64,000 bases of DNA from Sipunculus nudus (lineage: Eukaryota > Annelida > Sipuncula > Golfingiida > Sipunculidae). Under the pieces are notes generated by a model. That model worked only from the letters and a program-made list of their open reading frames with translations. It was not told where the DNA came from and searched no databases. Location: contig CM049307.1 of assembly GCA_026874595.1 (NCBI GenBank), forward strand, positions 25,950,362 through 26,014,361, given 5' to 3'. Of the stretch, positions 45,425 through 57,681 are shown piece by piece (the first letter of the stretch is position 1; each line of letters begins with the position of its first letter). The translations under genes and the position numbers were made by a program.

Positions 45425-46945
45425 TGAAATATTGAAATTACTTAAGAGATCCAACCCAGACTAGACCCTGTACAAAAAGGGTTTCTTAAAGAGTGTGCTA
45501 AACAGCCGCCGCAATAATAAAAAAAAATAACTGTCGACCTCCGTCGACAGATCCTCTTTAAAATTAGACCCATATGGCTCCCCTGCTGAGAAAAGATAGA
45601 CTAGACGTTGAGAAATTTTCTTAATATAGGCCGGTTTCAAATCTACCTTTATGTCAAAACTGTTTGAGAGAACTGTGTCTTGTCGGCTTGAGTAGTATGT
45701 AAATGACAACTCTTTTAATGATCCGTTCCAATTAACTTACCGTACTTATTATTCATCAGAGACGATTCTAATTAAGGTTCAGAATGACATAACTGACGCA
45801 TTAGTTAAGGGATCTGACCCTGTGATCTTTCGGCTGTATTTACACAAAGCCATTAGGGGTAAATATTACGTACTACAAGATGCAATATAATTGCTAGCCG
45901 ATGATACCCAAATTTACTTGTCTGTGAGACCTGGTGAACATTGGACCGATTTGCTAGGATCACTTGAATCCTGTATCTGTTAAATTAGAAGAAGGATGAC
46001 GTGTAATAAACTCAAATCAAACGCCAATAAAACTGGAATCGTTGTTTTACGTCGAAACAAGACACGAAGCATTTACCTAATATTGGCCTCGATTTAGATG
46101 GTTCTGATATTACTCCATCTACGAATCTCCGGAACGTACGTACTGGGACATAAACTTTTCTATTGAGACTCGGATTAACGCAATTTCAAGATCCTGTTAC
46201 TTCCATTTACGGTATATTGTAATATCCGTCGTTATATCACAGTTGATGTTTGTAATAAACTAATATATGCAATAGTCATCTTCAGATTAGACCATGGAAA
46301 TGCGTTACTATGTGGTGTGCCAGGTACTCCCTGGCATATTCAAAAGACTGCCGCCATGATTATAACTCGAACGTCGAAATACGCCCATAATATTTAAACA
46401 ACTGCATTATCTATCGGTGGCATCTCGAATTCGATTTAATATTCTTCTCTATACCAACAAAGCATTGAGCGGTCTAGCCAAATCATATATATGGATCTTC
46501 TTGTTCAATATTTTCCATCAAGGTCCATGCGTTCTGCGAAAAAGGGCTTGTTGGCAACACCGACGGCCAGGACTATTACATCCGGGGAGAAATATTTTAG
46601 GATAGTTGCTCTACGCTTTTGGAAGTTTACCTGACATCGATTAACATGTCGAATCTTTAGTAACTTTCAAATCGCGTTGAAAATGCATTTATGTAAATCA
46701 TTATATATTTAAACTATAACATGCACGAAAATTTATCACCCTTACTATTCACAGTATTATACGTTTTACTGTAGCTTTTATGCGTTTAAGTATACGGGGT
46801 TTTAGCGCAGGATTTGTTCTGGATTTAGCGCTATATAAATACTATCAATAATACTACTACTACTACTAATACTACTACTACTTCTACTACTACTATTACT
46901 ACTACTACTACTACTACTACTAATAATAATAATAATAATAAAGCG
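45425..46945 (+). pseudogene. Decayed CR1-like LINE (reverse transcriptase remnant)
   Basis: Read in shifting frames on the plus strand, it shows the order of a CR1/Jockey-group RT. First LKLLKRSNPD and FLKECA (about 45430-45495), then YRPVSNLP (about 45625), TILIKVQND-like and ITDALVKGSDPV (about 45770-45820), ADDTQIYLS (about 45893), LDHGNALLCGVP (about 46290), and SRIRFNILLYTNKALSG (about 46424-46475), with later wording like LWNSLP. Stops and frameshifts are frequent. The block between about 45825 and 45890 skips most of the palm, so there is an internal deletion. The 3' end GCGCTATATAAATACTAT runs into (CTA)n/(AAT)n at 46845-46945, a typical tail for this group. It is 5'-truncated and dead. 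Confidence 0.8.
46845..46945. repeat. (CTA)n/(AAT)n tail of the LINE remnant
   Basis: Trinucleotide ACT/CTA repeats change into AAT repeats immediately after the CR1-like 3' end. Confidence 0.9.
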
Positions 46946-48600
46946 ATACTATCCCCTGTTATTTTATTCCCTAATTGCTTCAACATTTTTATTGAATTAA
47001 AAAAAATCCCACACCGCATTAGGAGACACCCCTCCTATATATTTGTCGTACCCCGTCCGCCGGTACACACACACGACAGTCTAGATTCCTTAAAAAAACT
47101 TGTGCCCTCCAGAACTGGGTTCTGGATCCACCAGTAATAACAATATTATTTATAAAACTAATTGATTGGTTTTGTGTTAAATATGGTATAAATCGTTACA
47201 AAGATTGTGAGTGTGCTTATGTGAGGCGGTATCAAAGTCCCGTTTCCCCTCACAAAGCGAATGGAAATTTAGCCCCTGAATACATGCCTTTAGTGTTAAC
47301 ACTGAATTATCTAACTGAAAGATCTTTTAGGTGAAAAAAAAATAAGATGAAGAGACACGAAAAAGGCAAGGCTTTCTCGCGAGAATTCTAAATATCAAGT
47401 TTTCAAGGGCTTATGATTTCGAAAGACACCATTCACCTCACAATTACGGCACTAGATATATCCCATGACCGGCTACCAAATATGTTGTTGATCCCGGCTT
47501 ACTTTCCTAACCGCGCTAAAAACCTATACAACCGTGTACTATTAATCTTAAGGTGGCGATACTTGACCTTCTTCAGTATCTCTATATCTCTATATGTTTA
47601 CTGTCGTCTGCTCGGTAAAATGTCACTGAACGGTCTGGTGCATGAGAGCAAAGTACAGTATATATAATGCCCATTAAAAAAAGGATACTTTGATCCAAAG
47701 AGCACAGGCCGCAGGGATCCGTCTCAATACGGGACTCTCGAAGAAACATAACGTTCCATACCTGAACACGACGAGTTGAGGTCTCTGGGTTGTCACATTG
47801 TGATACTCCACCGAAACACAGCTTCCCTCAAAATACCTTTTAAATATATGCATTTTATGGAAATTCGTCAGAATACGATAATATGTATATATAGGGAGGG
47901 AGGGAATAGGAAATCGCGGCCGACGACTGATACGAAACTGAAGCCGGCTTTTCATCTGTCTTATTTGTAGAATTTACGTTTTCTGGCTTACTCTGCCTAC
48001 AATTCCTACTAAGAAAAGTTCTTATAACGCCTACCCACTATGTTTAGTAAACACGGTACATGCGCCCATTTTGACAAATAGGTAGTTACATAACCGAAGG
48101 TGTTGATTGTATTTTCCGCCTGATTTCTATAACGATCGGCGGCCATTTTGCCCACCCCCCATATTTAATGAAATAAAAACTTGTTTGTAATCAAAACGAA
48201 CAACCAGTGTACCGTGTTTGGCTAATATTTTAGAAATAGTTAATGAATTATCTTTAGTTAATATACTTCAAATATCGGAATGGGTTCCTTTAAAGGATCC
48301 TTATCTCTTTAAGCGCCAGTTCAATCGATATTTATTCTGCCATTTTTAAATTCTTCTCAAACATTGCTTGGAACTACATCATCACTGTTCTTGTTGATGC
48401 ATAGCAGTTCCGGTGTGGAAAGGCTCTTGGGATACACCGGCCTATATTATGACGATATAAATACATATGTTTCCTGTTTGGAGATAATGAATCACACCAA
48501 TTATCGCCCAGGAACCCCATTCATTGTTCCAGATACCGATTAGCCTTCAAACTATATTCAATAGGTTGCTGGAGTATATTCCTCAAAGCGACTTGAATGA
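46946..48600. other. Intergenic, no gene seen
   Basis: Several 60-95 codon frames on both strands at 47413-47970 overlap one another and have no domain. Nothing else recognised. Confidence 0.5.
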
Positions 48601-48618
48601 CACATAAATAACTTTCTA

Positions 48619-48690
48619 TTAGATTAATAATTACCTAATTCAGGTAATGTCAAGATTAAACTAGTTCTAATTAGATTTAATTAAGTCAAT
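48619..48690. promoter_or_regulatory. Cluster of TAAT/ATTA cores (possible homeodomain sites)
   Basis: About ten TAAT or ATTA words in roughly 75 bp, including ATTACCTAATTCAGGTAAT at 48630-48648 (7-bp perfect arms around AATTC), CTAATTAG and TTAATTAA. This exceeds what the base composition alone predicts. Function is inference only. Confidence 0.3.
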
Positions 48691-49481
48691 AAAACACCAA
48701 ATTCCACCTCTGCCGAGGAAATTATATTTTTTCTTCCTTGTGTGGCGACATCTTCGACAGGTTTAACTGAAGCAGGCAGTAATTTAGCCTCTGGATTTAT
48801 ATGGACCTTGTTCTTTAAACAATGGTCTTGAGGAAGTTACCTGTTTCTTTGTGCGGAATGCATGTAGCTTTTGATTATATACGTGTCAGCTTAATTTCCA
48901 AGTGTCTGCGTAAAGATACGACAAATGGCAAACCAAAAGGGCAAAGCGATTAATTAAACAAGCTTTTGAACGCAGGCAATTAAGCCATTTAATTTCACCA
49001 AGGTGGGTTCACCTTAGTTTACATTAGAAAAAAAAAATGTTTTTTATTATATATATATTACTTATATCATTGAATCTTTGTAATGTCTTAATTTCCGAAG
49101 GGCCATTCACATTGGAATTAACAATTCTGTTGATTTCTGGTGATGAGATATTTTTTTTTTATTCTGAGAAGGTATATTTTCTTGTCAACAGAAAATGATA
49201 TTTTACGGCAAGAAATAATATTCTTGGATATAATGATGTAATGATGAAGGAGATTTTTCTGGTGTCTTTCAAAATCTTTATTTATATAAGGGTGCTATCT
49301 ATAAATCAGGAAAAGGTGGATCTATTGTCAACAGAAAAATGGTATTTTGACAAAAAAATATAATTCTTTTAAGAATATTATTTTGGCAGTGTACCGGCAA
49401 AGGTGGTGGCGGTAAACATATTTGCCTGACATCCCTTTACTTGTTGAAAATCCGGTGGCCCAGCTCTTATTTCGAGACCTG

Positions 49482-49526
<45 letters not shown>

Positions 49527-52184
49527 TACTTAATGACGGTAGATTTTAGACTAATATCCTCACTTTAAACAAAACCATTTCGTTTATACTGCTTCATTGT
49601 GAATACTAGAAGTGATTATGAATGGTGAACTTGCCAAGTTATGTGTTTCTAAAGATAATCGTTTTGATCATGCAACTTACAGCTTTGCACCGGTACTGTT
49701 TTTTACACATTTCATAATTTGACTAAACATGTGGCAATATTTTCGGTCAAAGTTCGATAGAAGCACCAACATATATCTTAACACATTTATGCGGTTACTG
49801 ATTATTGTTGTTTATTATATATAAGTAAGAAAAAAAAACAGGCGAGAAATTTGCGATTGACTGATTTGTTTCAAATATTAATTCTTCTTGAATATAAGTT
49901 ATAGCTAAACTACAGAGAGGGTTGCAGCTGGTACAATTTAAACCCTTAACATTTGAAGACAAAAATATATAAGGACACGTAGACATTCTAAATAGGGATA
50001 AGAAATACCCGGATGCAGTTCACTCATTACCATAAATGTCAGAGTTGTATAATTACCTTAAATACGCTGCTGGAGCAAAAGGACACTAACAATACGATCC
50101 TTGGCTTAATCCCACCGGGTTGAGGACTCTTTCCGGTGTCGATGACGTCACGCGGGTTATATAAATCAAATAATGCTAGCGGCATGGTGTATATTTGTAC
50201 AAAATTGGTCTCTGTGTTGTCGCTCTCTTTTTTAATACCTTATAAAGTCACGAGTCTGATTTCTGCTCATGACAAATACTAATAAGCTTGCGGGGTTTCA
50301 TCGATTATGATATGGCCCACGCGGACAGACAAGCTGACATCAAACGTGGGAGATCTCATCCTCTTGGAAATTTGTTTTTAATAATCGGGTCACTGTGAAA
50401 GCTGCGGCTGCGGGGGTAGAGGTACACATACCAGGTATCCTGTTTAAAGCATTTCTAAGAAAACACATTTCTCGAAAACAAGCCCCTCAACATACTGGAA
50501 AAGCACATGTTTACATATCGAGGAGACACCATGCTGAATGTTAAAAAAAGCCATACAGCTTATTATATATGGAGGGTACAGTCATGGGTAACTGGCCAAC
50601 ATTAACGGATAGAAATTTTAAATTCCGTAAATGTTTGGCTCACCAGACTGTTGAGAAGTCTGATTTATGTGGCAACCACTCACGCCAAAGTCAAATGTAA
50701 CCATGATAAAATGATTTATAATGATATAAGAGAAAAGAAAAGAAGGTTTAAACAAATATCCGGAATTAAGTCTGCCTTTATAAAAAATGTCGAGGCATTT
50801 GATTAATATAATATATGTACCAGATGAAAGATATTTTGCTCCCAAGCTTTTTTTTTATATATTTACAGGTCTACTTCTAGCTTTGAATGTCTGTTTGCCG
50901 TGCATGTTAATAGTCGGGATTCAAGTGATAATTCTGTAAACGTAAGAAAATAAAGTGGACGACAGATGAGAGATGAGGTAATATTTTTTCTTTTTCTTTC
51001 GCGTACGATTTTATCATAATAATAGAAACAATAACACAAAAAAGGTTGTAGGGATCAACCTGTGTTCAATCATGTCTTCCCCGAGGCTCAGCAAATTCAA
51101 GTTTTTTTTTTTTTAACCGTTCGCCTTGTCCTGTCGCACTTTGTTACGGTTGCTTCTAGAAGAATGCTGTGATTGAATGTTATTTATCTATAATAATAAA
51201 AAATACAAGTAAGGCCTTTAAAAGCGTGACGTATTTTTTTCTCTTGTTTTATGTGGTAATACGGTAAAGAATACAACAGCCTAATGATGCCAGTCTTTTT
51301 ATCTCCAGGCTTTTTTTCAGTTCAAAGGGTTATGATTCATCTACTATAGAATATCAAACGATGTGGCTGCCTCTCTATCTTTGTTTCTCCAATTCTTTTA
51401 TCATTGTACTTTAAACCTTTTGTTCATCAATTATTTTCTTACTCTTTCTTATAATTCCAGGAAACATTAAGCCATTTGTATCAAGGGTGAATATCTGTGG
51501 TTTAATGCATAGAACAGTCCATTTTTAACCTACGACGCTTGCGACTTACATAAAAACAGATGTATTAATTTGTGGGCGAGATCACATTGTATTCAATCCA
51601 TATTTTCGCATAAATATAACTATGTGAAGAGTGTCAGAAAATTAATATACGATAGCAGGATTTCAGCTTCCACGTAACGGTTTGTAAAATAAATATCCCT
51701 AAATATCACAAAAAAGACCTGTAATCGTATATCAATGCCTCACGTTAACCTGGGTAACATTTAACAAATCTTGCAGAAAGCCTGTCATAATTAGCAATGC
51801 CAGGGCTTTAGTATTTATGTTTGCCACCGAAATGCGTAGAATATAACGTGATACCAATGAACACAGTTCCAGCTCTAATCATCAAAACCCTGAAACGTCC
51901 TTATGGTGAATCACTGATATCAGCATATTAGGGCGTCACAAGGCTCTTTGAGGACCTGAAAATTCCCTTCATTTGCATATGGACTTCACGCTTTATGTGA
52001 AAGACCTCAGTGCTATAAGAACTCCATTGCCCTTCAGGCAATCGACAGATCCACGCGGTTGGAAACATTTATAGCGAAATCAGGTATTTAGGTATCACTC
52101 GCTCCCGTGCTCTCTCCCTACGCAATGCCATTTTTGGATACATACGCTGCATATATGCAGTTAGTATTCAGGCAGTCAATACAT
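48691..52184. other. Intergenic; (GA)n and an octamer motif
   Basis: A (GA)n microsatellite lies at 49489-49522. ATTTGCAT, the POU/octamer word, lies at 51971-51978. Small frames of up to 75 codons have no domain. No gene recognised. Confidence 0.45.
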
Positions 52185-52229
52185 GGACATTAATGTCCTA
52201 TGATATTTCTCTGCTGGACATTACTGTCC
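52185..52229. promoter_or_regulatory. Paired 14-bp palindromes, 31 bp centre to centre
   Basis: GGACATTAATGTCC (52185-52198) is a perfect palindrome. GGACATTACTGTCC (52216-52229) is the same word with one change. The centres are 31 bp apart, about three helical turns, which suits two dimeric factors on one DNA face. The binding protein is unknown. Confidence 0.4.
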
Positions 52230-53210
52230 ATGGGCCAAATATAAATACATTGAAGACGCTATCGCAACGCTCTTGTAAGTCAAGGTCCAGCCCCTCTGTT
52301 ACGATGACAGGCGCAGCAATCGTGTGGCCCAGTGTTTGGTCCCTAAGTGACTGCTGCCCACACACGAAATTCGGAATGTGTCACATTTTCACTGTTAACA
52401 TGATGATCACTAGGATCCACGCTGGCTGAGCCAGAATTTTGTTACATTTTGTTTAAACAGACCAACTTTCAGATAAGCTATAAACGTTAATTTCAACACG
52501 TGCTCACTACCACTCGTTACGAGGTGGTGTGTAGTCTGAGGGTTATATTGGTAAAACTCTCGCTGAACGGCAATCGAACTCAATATATGGAAGGGCTTAA
52601 ATTTATTAAGACCGATTTAATCGGGATAATACTACTTAGTACCTAGATGGAAGCGCGCAAAAGGCGATGACTGAATGAACCTACGCTCTTAACACAGCGC
52701 TTTACCAATAGGCTTACTACCTATATCGTAAGCGCTGTTTTTTTACTTCGTAACCTGAATCGCTACACCAGAGGGGAGCACTGTATTTTGGTCCAATTAA
52801 AGAGACCCTGTGCTGGAAGACACAACCCTTTATGTGCAAACGGTTTATGTTTCTCAGACAGCTGTCTGCTATCTTAGGTCTGGTTTTATTTGTAACAAGG
52901 GTATCTGTTTGTCTTGTGTCATGGTCCTTGTTGAAAAATTAAATGTTTGTAAATATTATGGTAGTGCTTCACGGCAGTAATTATAGTAAAATTTTAATAT
53001 ATTAAGTCTGAAGATGTCATTAATTTTAAGGATTTTTAATGATATTTGTAATAATTCTTATGGCTTTTTTTGGAGTTAGTCAATCTCCTGTGTGAACAGA
53101 ATTTGTCCCCAGGCTTTAACAATTTATTTTACGTCTGATGTGAAACGTGGGAGTTTCAAGTAGCCTATGACTGGCTGCGTAAATAAAAAAAATAGAGATA
53201 AAATCATATA
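52230..53210. other. Intergenic; weak tRNA-like remnant
   Basis: On the minus strand near 52740-52640 a tRNA D-arm-like AAGCCTATTGGTAAAGCGC is seen, but the B box is poor (GAGTTCGATTGCC lies too far away, near 52573). The 14-bp perfect palindrome CAGACAGCTGTCTG is at 52855-52868. No coding gene. Confidence 0.4.
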
Positions 53211-54262
53211 CAGTGAAACCCCTCTGGTGCGGACAGTCACGAGACTGGACAATTTGTCCGTTGTTGCACTGGGTCTGTAAAATTTCTCAATTACTCATTC
53301 TTTCCGTGACAATAAAAGAATCGCTTATGACATAAATTAATTTCTGACATCTCGTTCAAGTTGTGTGAAAAACTTTTGGGAGCGTATGCAAATATGATAA
53401 ATCAATGCATGATATCATATACGCCTTATAATTGGTAGTTGGGACTGATTTCCGTGATGCATATGTAACAGGATCGGGGATTGGTTGATATCGCTGAGCC
53501 CTCACCTCAGGCGATAGGTCATGACTCGTGACTGTTATCGTCCGGGTGTGTAACAGTTACGTCATTATCCTCGCTTCTGGGCCTATGATAGAATAATGTG
53601 GCCTAAATTCAGAATAAATATGTTGCTTCACTGAAAGCTCTGCACAAAAGAAACTTCGTTAATTCCGTCATTTTCGGGGGGGGGGGACTGCTATTGATAA
53701 AATGATACATAAATGAATGTTCCAGCTGAAAAATAAGGTAACTTGAGTAAAACAAGCTCCGCACTTATAGTCATGGCAGTATGCCTAAATCATGAGAACA
53801 TTTAAGTGATATAAGGCGTACCAGAAGCAGACAATATTTGCGATTTCAAAGTATTTCTGCCTACTTCAATCGGGACGGCCGCTTGAGTGTCCGTTAGCCT
53901 GGGTGATTTTTGCCATCGGGCGGACAAAAAAAGTGTCCGTTGTCCTGAATAGCGGGGGTGTCCGCACTGCGCTGCAGAAAATGTTGAGTACATGCAAATA
54001 CGCTGGGGTGCCCACACCAAACGCCGCGCTGCGCCGTACTGTGCAGCCCGGCAAACAAAGCTGAAACTTTCTCCGCTTTGTAGCGCCGCAAAAATGCTCA
54101 GCCGTTTAATTGCAGCGCTTTGCAGCGCAGCGCAACGTTCGGTGTGGCCGCGCCTTAATGAGGTTCTTAAAGTGTTAAAAACGCTCCGTCCGCCCAAAAA
54201 GTGTCCGTTAGGTTGGATGTCCGCCCCAGAGGGATGTCCGCCTGCAGCCCGGGGTTTCACTG
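53211..54262. mobile_element. Non-autonomous TIR transposon (MITE), Tc1/pogo-like ends
   Basis: Perfect 12-bp terminal inverted repeats: CAGTGAAACCCC at 53211-53222 and GGGGTTTCACTG at 54251-54262. They continue inward with GCGGACA/TGTCCGC words. The left flank is TA and the right flank TG, compatible with a TA target duplication that later mutated. The interior right half repeats GTGTCCGTTAG-type words and GCAGCGC words and is GC-rich, giving a 166-codon minus frame and other overlapping frames without domains. No transposase is encoded. Assignment to the Tc1/mariner-pogo group rests only on the ends and the TA site. Confidence 0.75.
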
Positions 54263-54539
54263 TGTCATAAAGCGAATACGTGTGATACATACACACACAC
54301 ATATATATAGGATATAGACGTGAGTGTACCTTGTCCCTAGTAGCAATATGTGATGTGAATATCGATTTCGTTAATAAAGAGGATAGTCAGTATCATTTTC
54401 CTATTATCGCTTACATGCATCTGCTTGTCATGGAAGTACTGACGTTCATGCGTATAACAATTTCTTATCAAGTCTTAAAAGCCAAAGCAACAAATATACA
54501 GTGCATTTAGCTTTATAAATCGCCAAAGTTATATTTAAA
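54263..54539. other. Intergenic, short (CA)n/(TA)n
   Basis: A short (CA)n-(TA)n tract at about 54290-54308; nothing else seen. Confidence 0.5.
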
Positions 54540-54677
54540 CTTAAAGTCAAATCCCTATTCGTTAGCAATCGATGTTTTACATCGATACGACCGATACAAC
54601 ATGCAACGCATTTCGGTTATCGTATCGACGTCGTGTATCGATTCGTACCGATATATCGATATATTGATACAGCCCTA
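54540..54677. mobile_element. hAT-like element end
   Basis: The right edge reads TGATACAGCCCTA, that is TAGGGCTGTATCA in reverse, the usual tip of many hAT elements. It is preceded by CGAT-rich palindromes, including ATCGATGTTTTACATCGAT at about 54568-54586. The opposite end was not found, so it may be a solo tip or a short foldback. Confidence 0.4.
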
Positions 54678-54977
54678 CTATTTTTATTTGATTTTATCCT
54701 CAGAAACAAAGTTAACAGATAGGATGCTTTTCCTTAGGCCTAGTAATCACCGGACTAAAGTCGGAATTCTCGATACAGTAGTGCCGTGCGCTTTCGGACG
54801 TCCTTTCCTCCGGACTTAGTAGTTGCTGGTATCAGTTTCTATTATTAAACAGAATTTTTTATATCTATAACATTGGCTCTGTAACAATTTATTTTTAAAC
54901 ATTTACTGGGCATGCCAAATGTTTATTTAATGTTTTATTGATTTGTTGTTGATTTTTCCAATTGACGTATATTTACA

Positions 54978-55013
<36 letters not shown>

Positions 55014-55240
55014 ATGTATATTATTAATTGTGGCGTGCTGTTTTTGCAAATTTTCAGAACATTCATTTGATGAATATTCTACCAAACAGCATAAAATATT
55101 CGATTAAATATTGAATCGTTCTTTAAAAACAGAAACTATTGTTTTTAGATTATCGTAAAATGTTACAATCGGCATCATATCTACTTACACATTCACTGTG
55201 TATTTCTTTCTGTCAAGGTATTATATATATTATATATATT

Positions 55241-55293
<53 letters not shown>

Positions 55294-57681
55294 ATGTGTG
55301 CAACCTGACCATAAAATGTAAAATATAAATTGGCTTAAAAGTATTACATTATAGATAAGAGTTTAAGAGATTCATAATCCTAATGAAATATTTTGGTCAA
55401 TGGAAAAGAAAAAGGTTTTTCAATTTATACATGAAAAAAAAAATTATTTGTTCAAAATAACCTTGTAAAAAAATTTACTAGATATTTCGTGGTTCTGCCA
55501 AATTTTCTGTTTATGTCTCTATGATATTATCAAGGTAATTTTTTTAAAGGGGGCACATTTGTAACGTGAATAAAATATTATCAAAACCTTTAATTTTTTT
55601 ATGTTTCCACCATCATAAAATACGGTAACAGCGTAAAATATTGACGAGTTAAAATAATCTTGTTTTACAAATTCAGATAAAATATCAATATAATATATTA
55701 TAAAAAACAGCATCATGAATGTTACAAAACAGATTGATTTTATGAAAAATATGTCATATTGAATAAATTGAGAATGCTTGACACGTTTGCTGACGATATG
55801 ATGACCAGTGCATTAGCCATTACTGCCTTCCGAGTTTTACACATTTGGACTATAACCGAGCATTTCCGAGCAAAAAATAGTCTATAACTGCGGATGGATA
55901 ACTTTGATTTTTAACATAATGATAGAATAGACCTTATTCTATCAGAATAGACCTAACTCTATTAACAAAAACAAAATGGTACTTTCCATTGATGCAGTTA
56001 CATTTTAATAATGCTTTGATCATTGCTCTATTTAAAAAAAATCCTGGCTTCCGACTTCTGACTTCCGAGTTTTATACATAGCCGTTTGGGAATCCCCTAC
56101 CGGAAGTTATGATTCTCCCGCTGAAGTGATTATGACACATGTGTAGACGAGTTTTTCGAGTAAAACCAGCCTCGGTATTGAAAACTGCTACACGAATACA
56201 GGTAAGTCAACCGTGGATGTAATAATTATTATTTTCCCCAACAGAATAACGTCACTTTTTGTCTTAACTCAGGAAAATGACAGTACGAGAAGTAGATGAA
56301 AATTAAAAAGTAGTGTCAGAAATGGCGTGCACATCTGCACATACTAGAATTGATGCGAACCCAATAGCTTGTACTGTCACCCCATCGTCTTCAGTTCATC
56401 TAAAAATCGACGTTTTGTTGTGACAGGCTGTCGCTATTAAGGCCCCCCCCCCCCCCCCGCCACGAAACAATTACCCCCGGGCGCCGGGTGTTATAAATCA
56501 AACACATGTTAAAGTATAAATAATACAATCAAGTTTCATAAAATAAACATAGAAGAATACATATTGCGCCCCATCTGAATCCGCCCCCCCCCCCTCGAGA
56601 ATTATGCGGTACTTCATTGAAAGGATACCACAAGAGAGTCCCTGACAATCGAAACTGAATGCTTATTCTTTGCTACGCTATTTACACAATACTACGCGAT
56701 GAAAATAAAACTTTGTGCTTTTCTTTTAACGTATCTTCCAAAGCCTTGTATATGAATACTTTGCCCCACTGCTTTATCTATTTATATCTTTACAGGTTTA
56801 GTTATATAAAAGTGCAGCTTGCATGTATTCGAAGACGCCTTTTTGAGTATCCTGCACCTCCGGTCACCTCCAGTTTGTCCTTCGTGTTTAAAAAAAGGGT
56901 TATTAACATTCTTGCTGTTTAATATCTTCAAATTTAATTACATTATTGTCTGAATCCCTTACTTTATAAGATAACCTGAAACCTACGGTCGCCTGCGATT
57001 CGCCTGCCACATTTTAGAGAAAACAATCCTTCTTTCAGTATTGATGCCTTCTTTAAAGCCTCCATAAAACTTTGAATAAAGAAACATAATAAAGTTATGT
57101 GAAAAGGACGATTCTCGAACAAAATAATATAATATAACAAAATAAAAAGGAAAATCTGTTAATTATTTGCTTGTTCAGGTATAAGGTTTTATGTTGTAAC
57201 AAAATGTAGGACCAAATATTTTTTTTTAAATTTCACTATAAATCTTGTTGAAAATGTTTGATGAGGGATCGATACTATCTATTCTCGCGTGGATTATTCA
57301 AATGCCTTAACTCGTATATGGCTTTTTAGACTATATAGAGAGTTTTGGATTACCAAGAGATACGCAGCAAAGGACACTGAATGACACATGAACAAGGGAA
57401 AAAACGATGTATACATGGATCACCTCATTCGAGACAGTGTCATCGACGTTAAGTTGTTCATATTTGAAAGATTTAAAACCTGTTTTCCTGGTCACTTTTC
57501 TTCTTTTATTAAGAATGATGATTAAACATTGCCTTTAAGTGGTGGACAGAAATACCTTTCATCAGGAGAAATGTATGAAGAGTCAGGATGAACAAATCGA
57601 TCGTCATGTTTATATCAAATCAACTCTCAATATGATGGCGAATGAAGACCTAGACAGGTAAGAAAGAGAAGTAAAAATTGT
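54678..57681. other. Intergenic; (AT)n and poly-C tracts
   Basis: (AT)n at 54979-55020 and about 55222-55291. Poly-C runs at 56443-56458 and 56584-56594. Short frames only; no gene recognised. Confidence 0.5.

Noticed and set aside
52560-52740. Second tRNA-derived SINE
   Set aside because: The D-arm-like part is present but the B box is imperfect and misplaced; noted only as a weak remnant.
53802-54302. 166-codon minus frame
   Set aside because: It lies in the GC-rich, repetitive interior of a MITE, is overlapped by open frames in other phases and has no domain.
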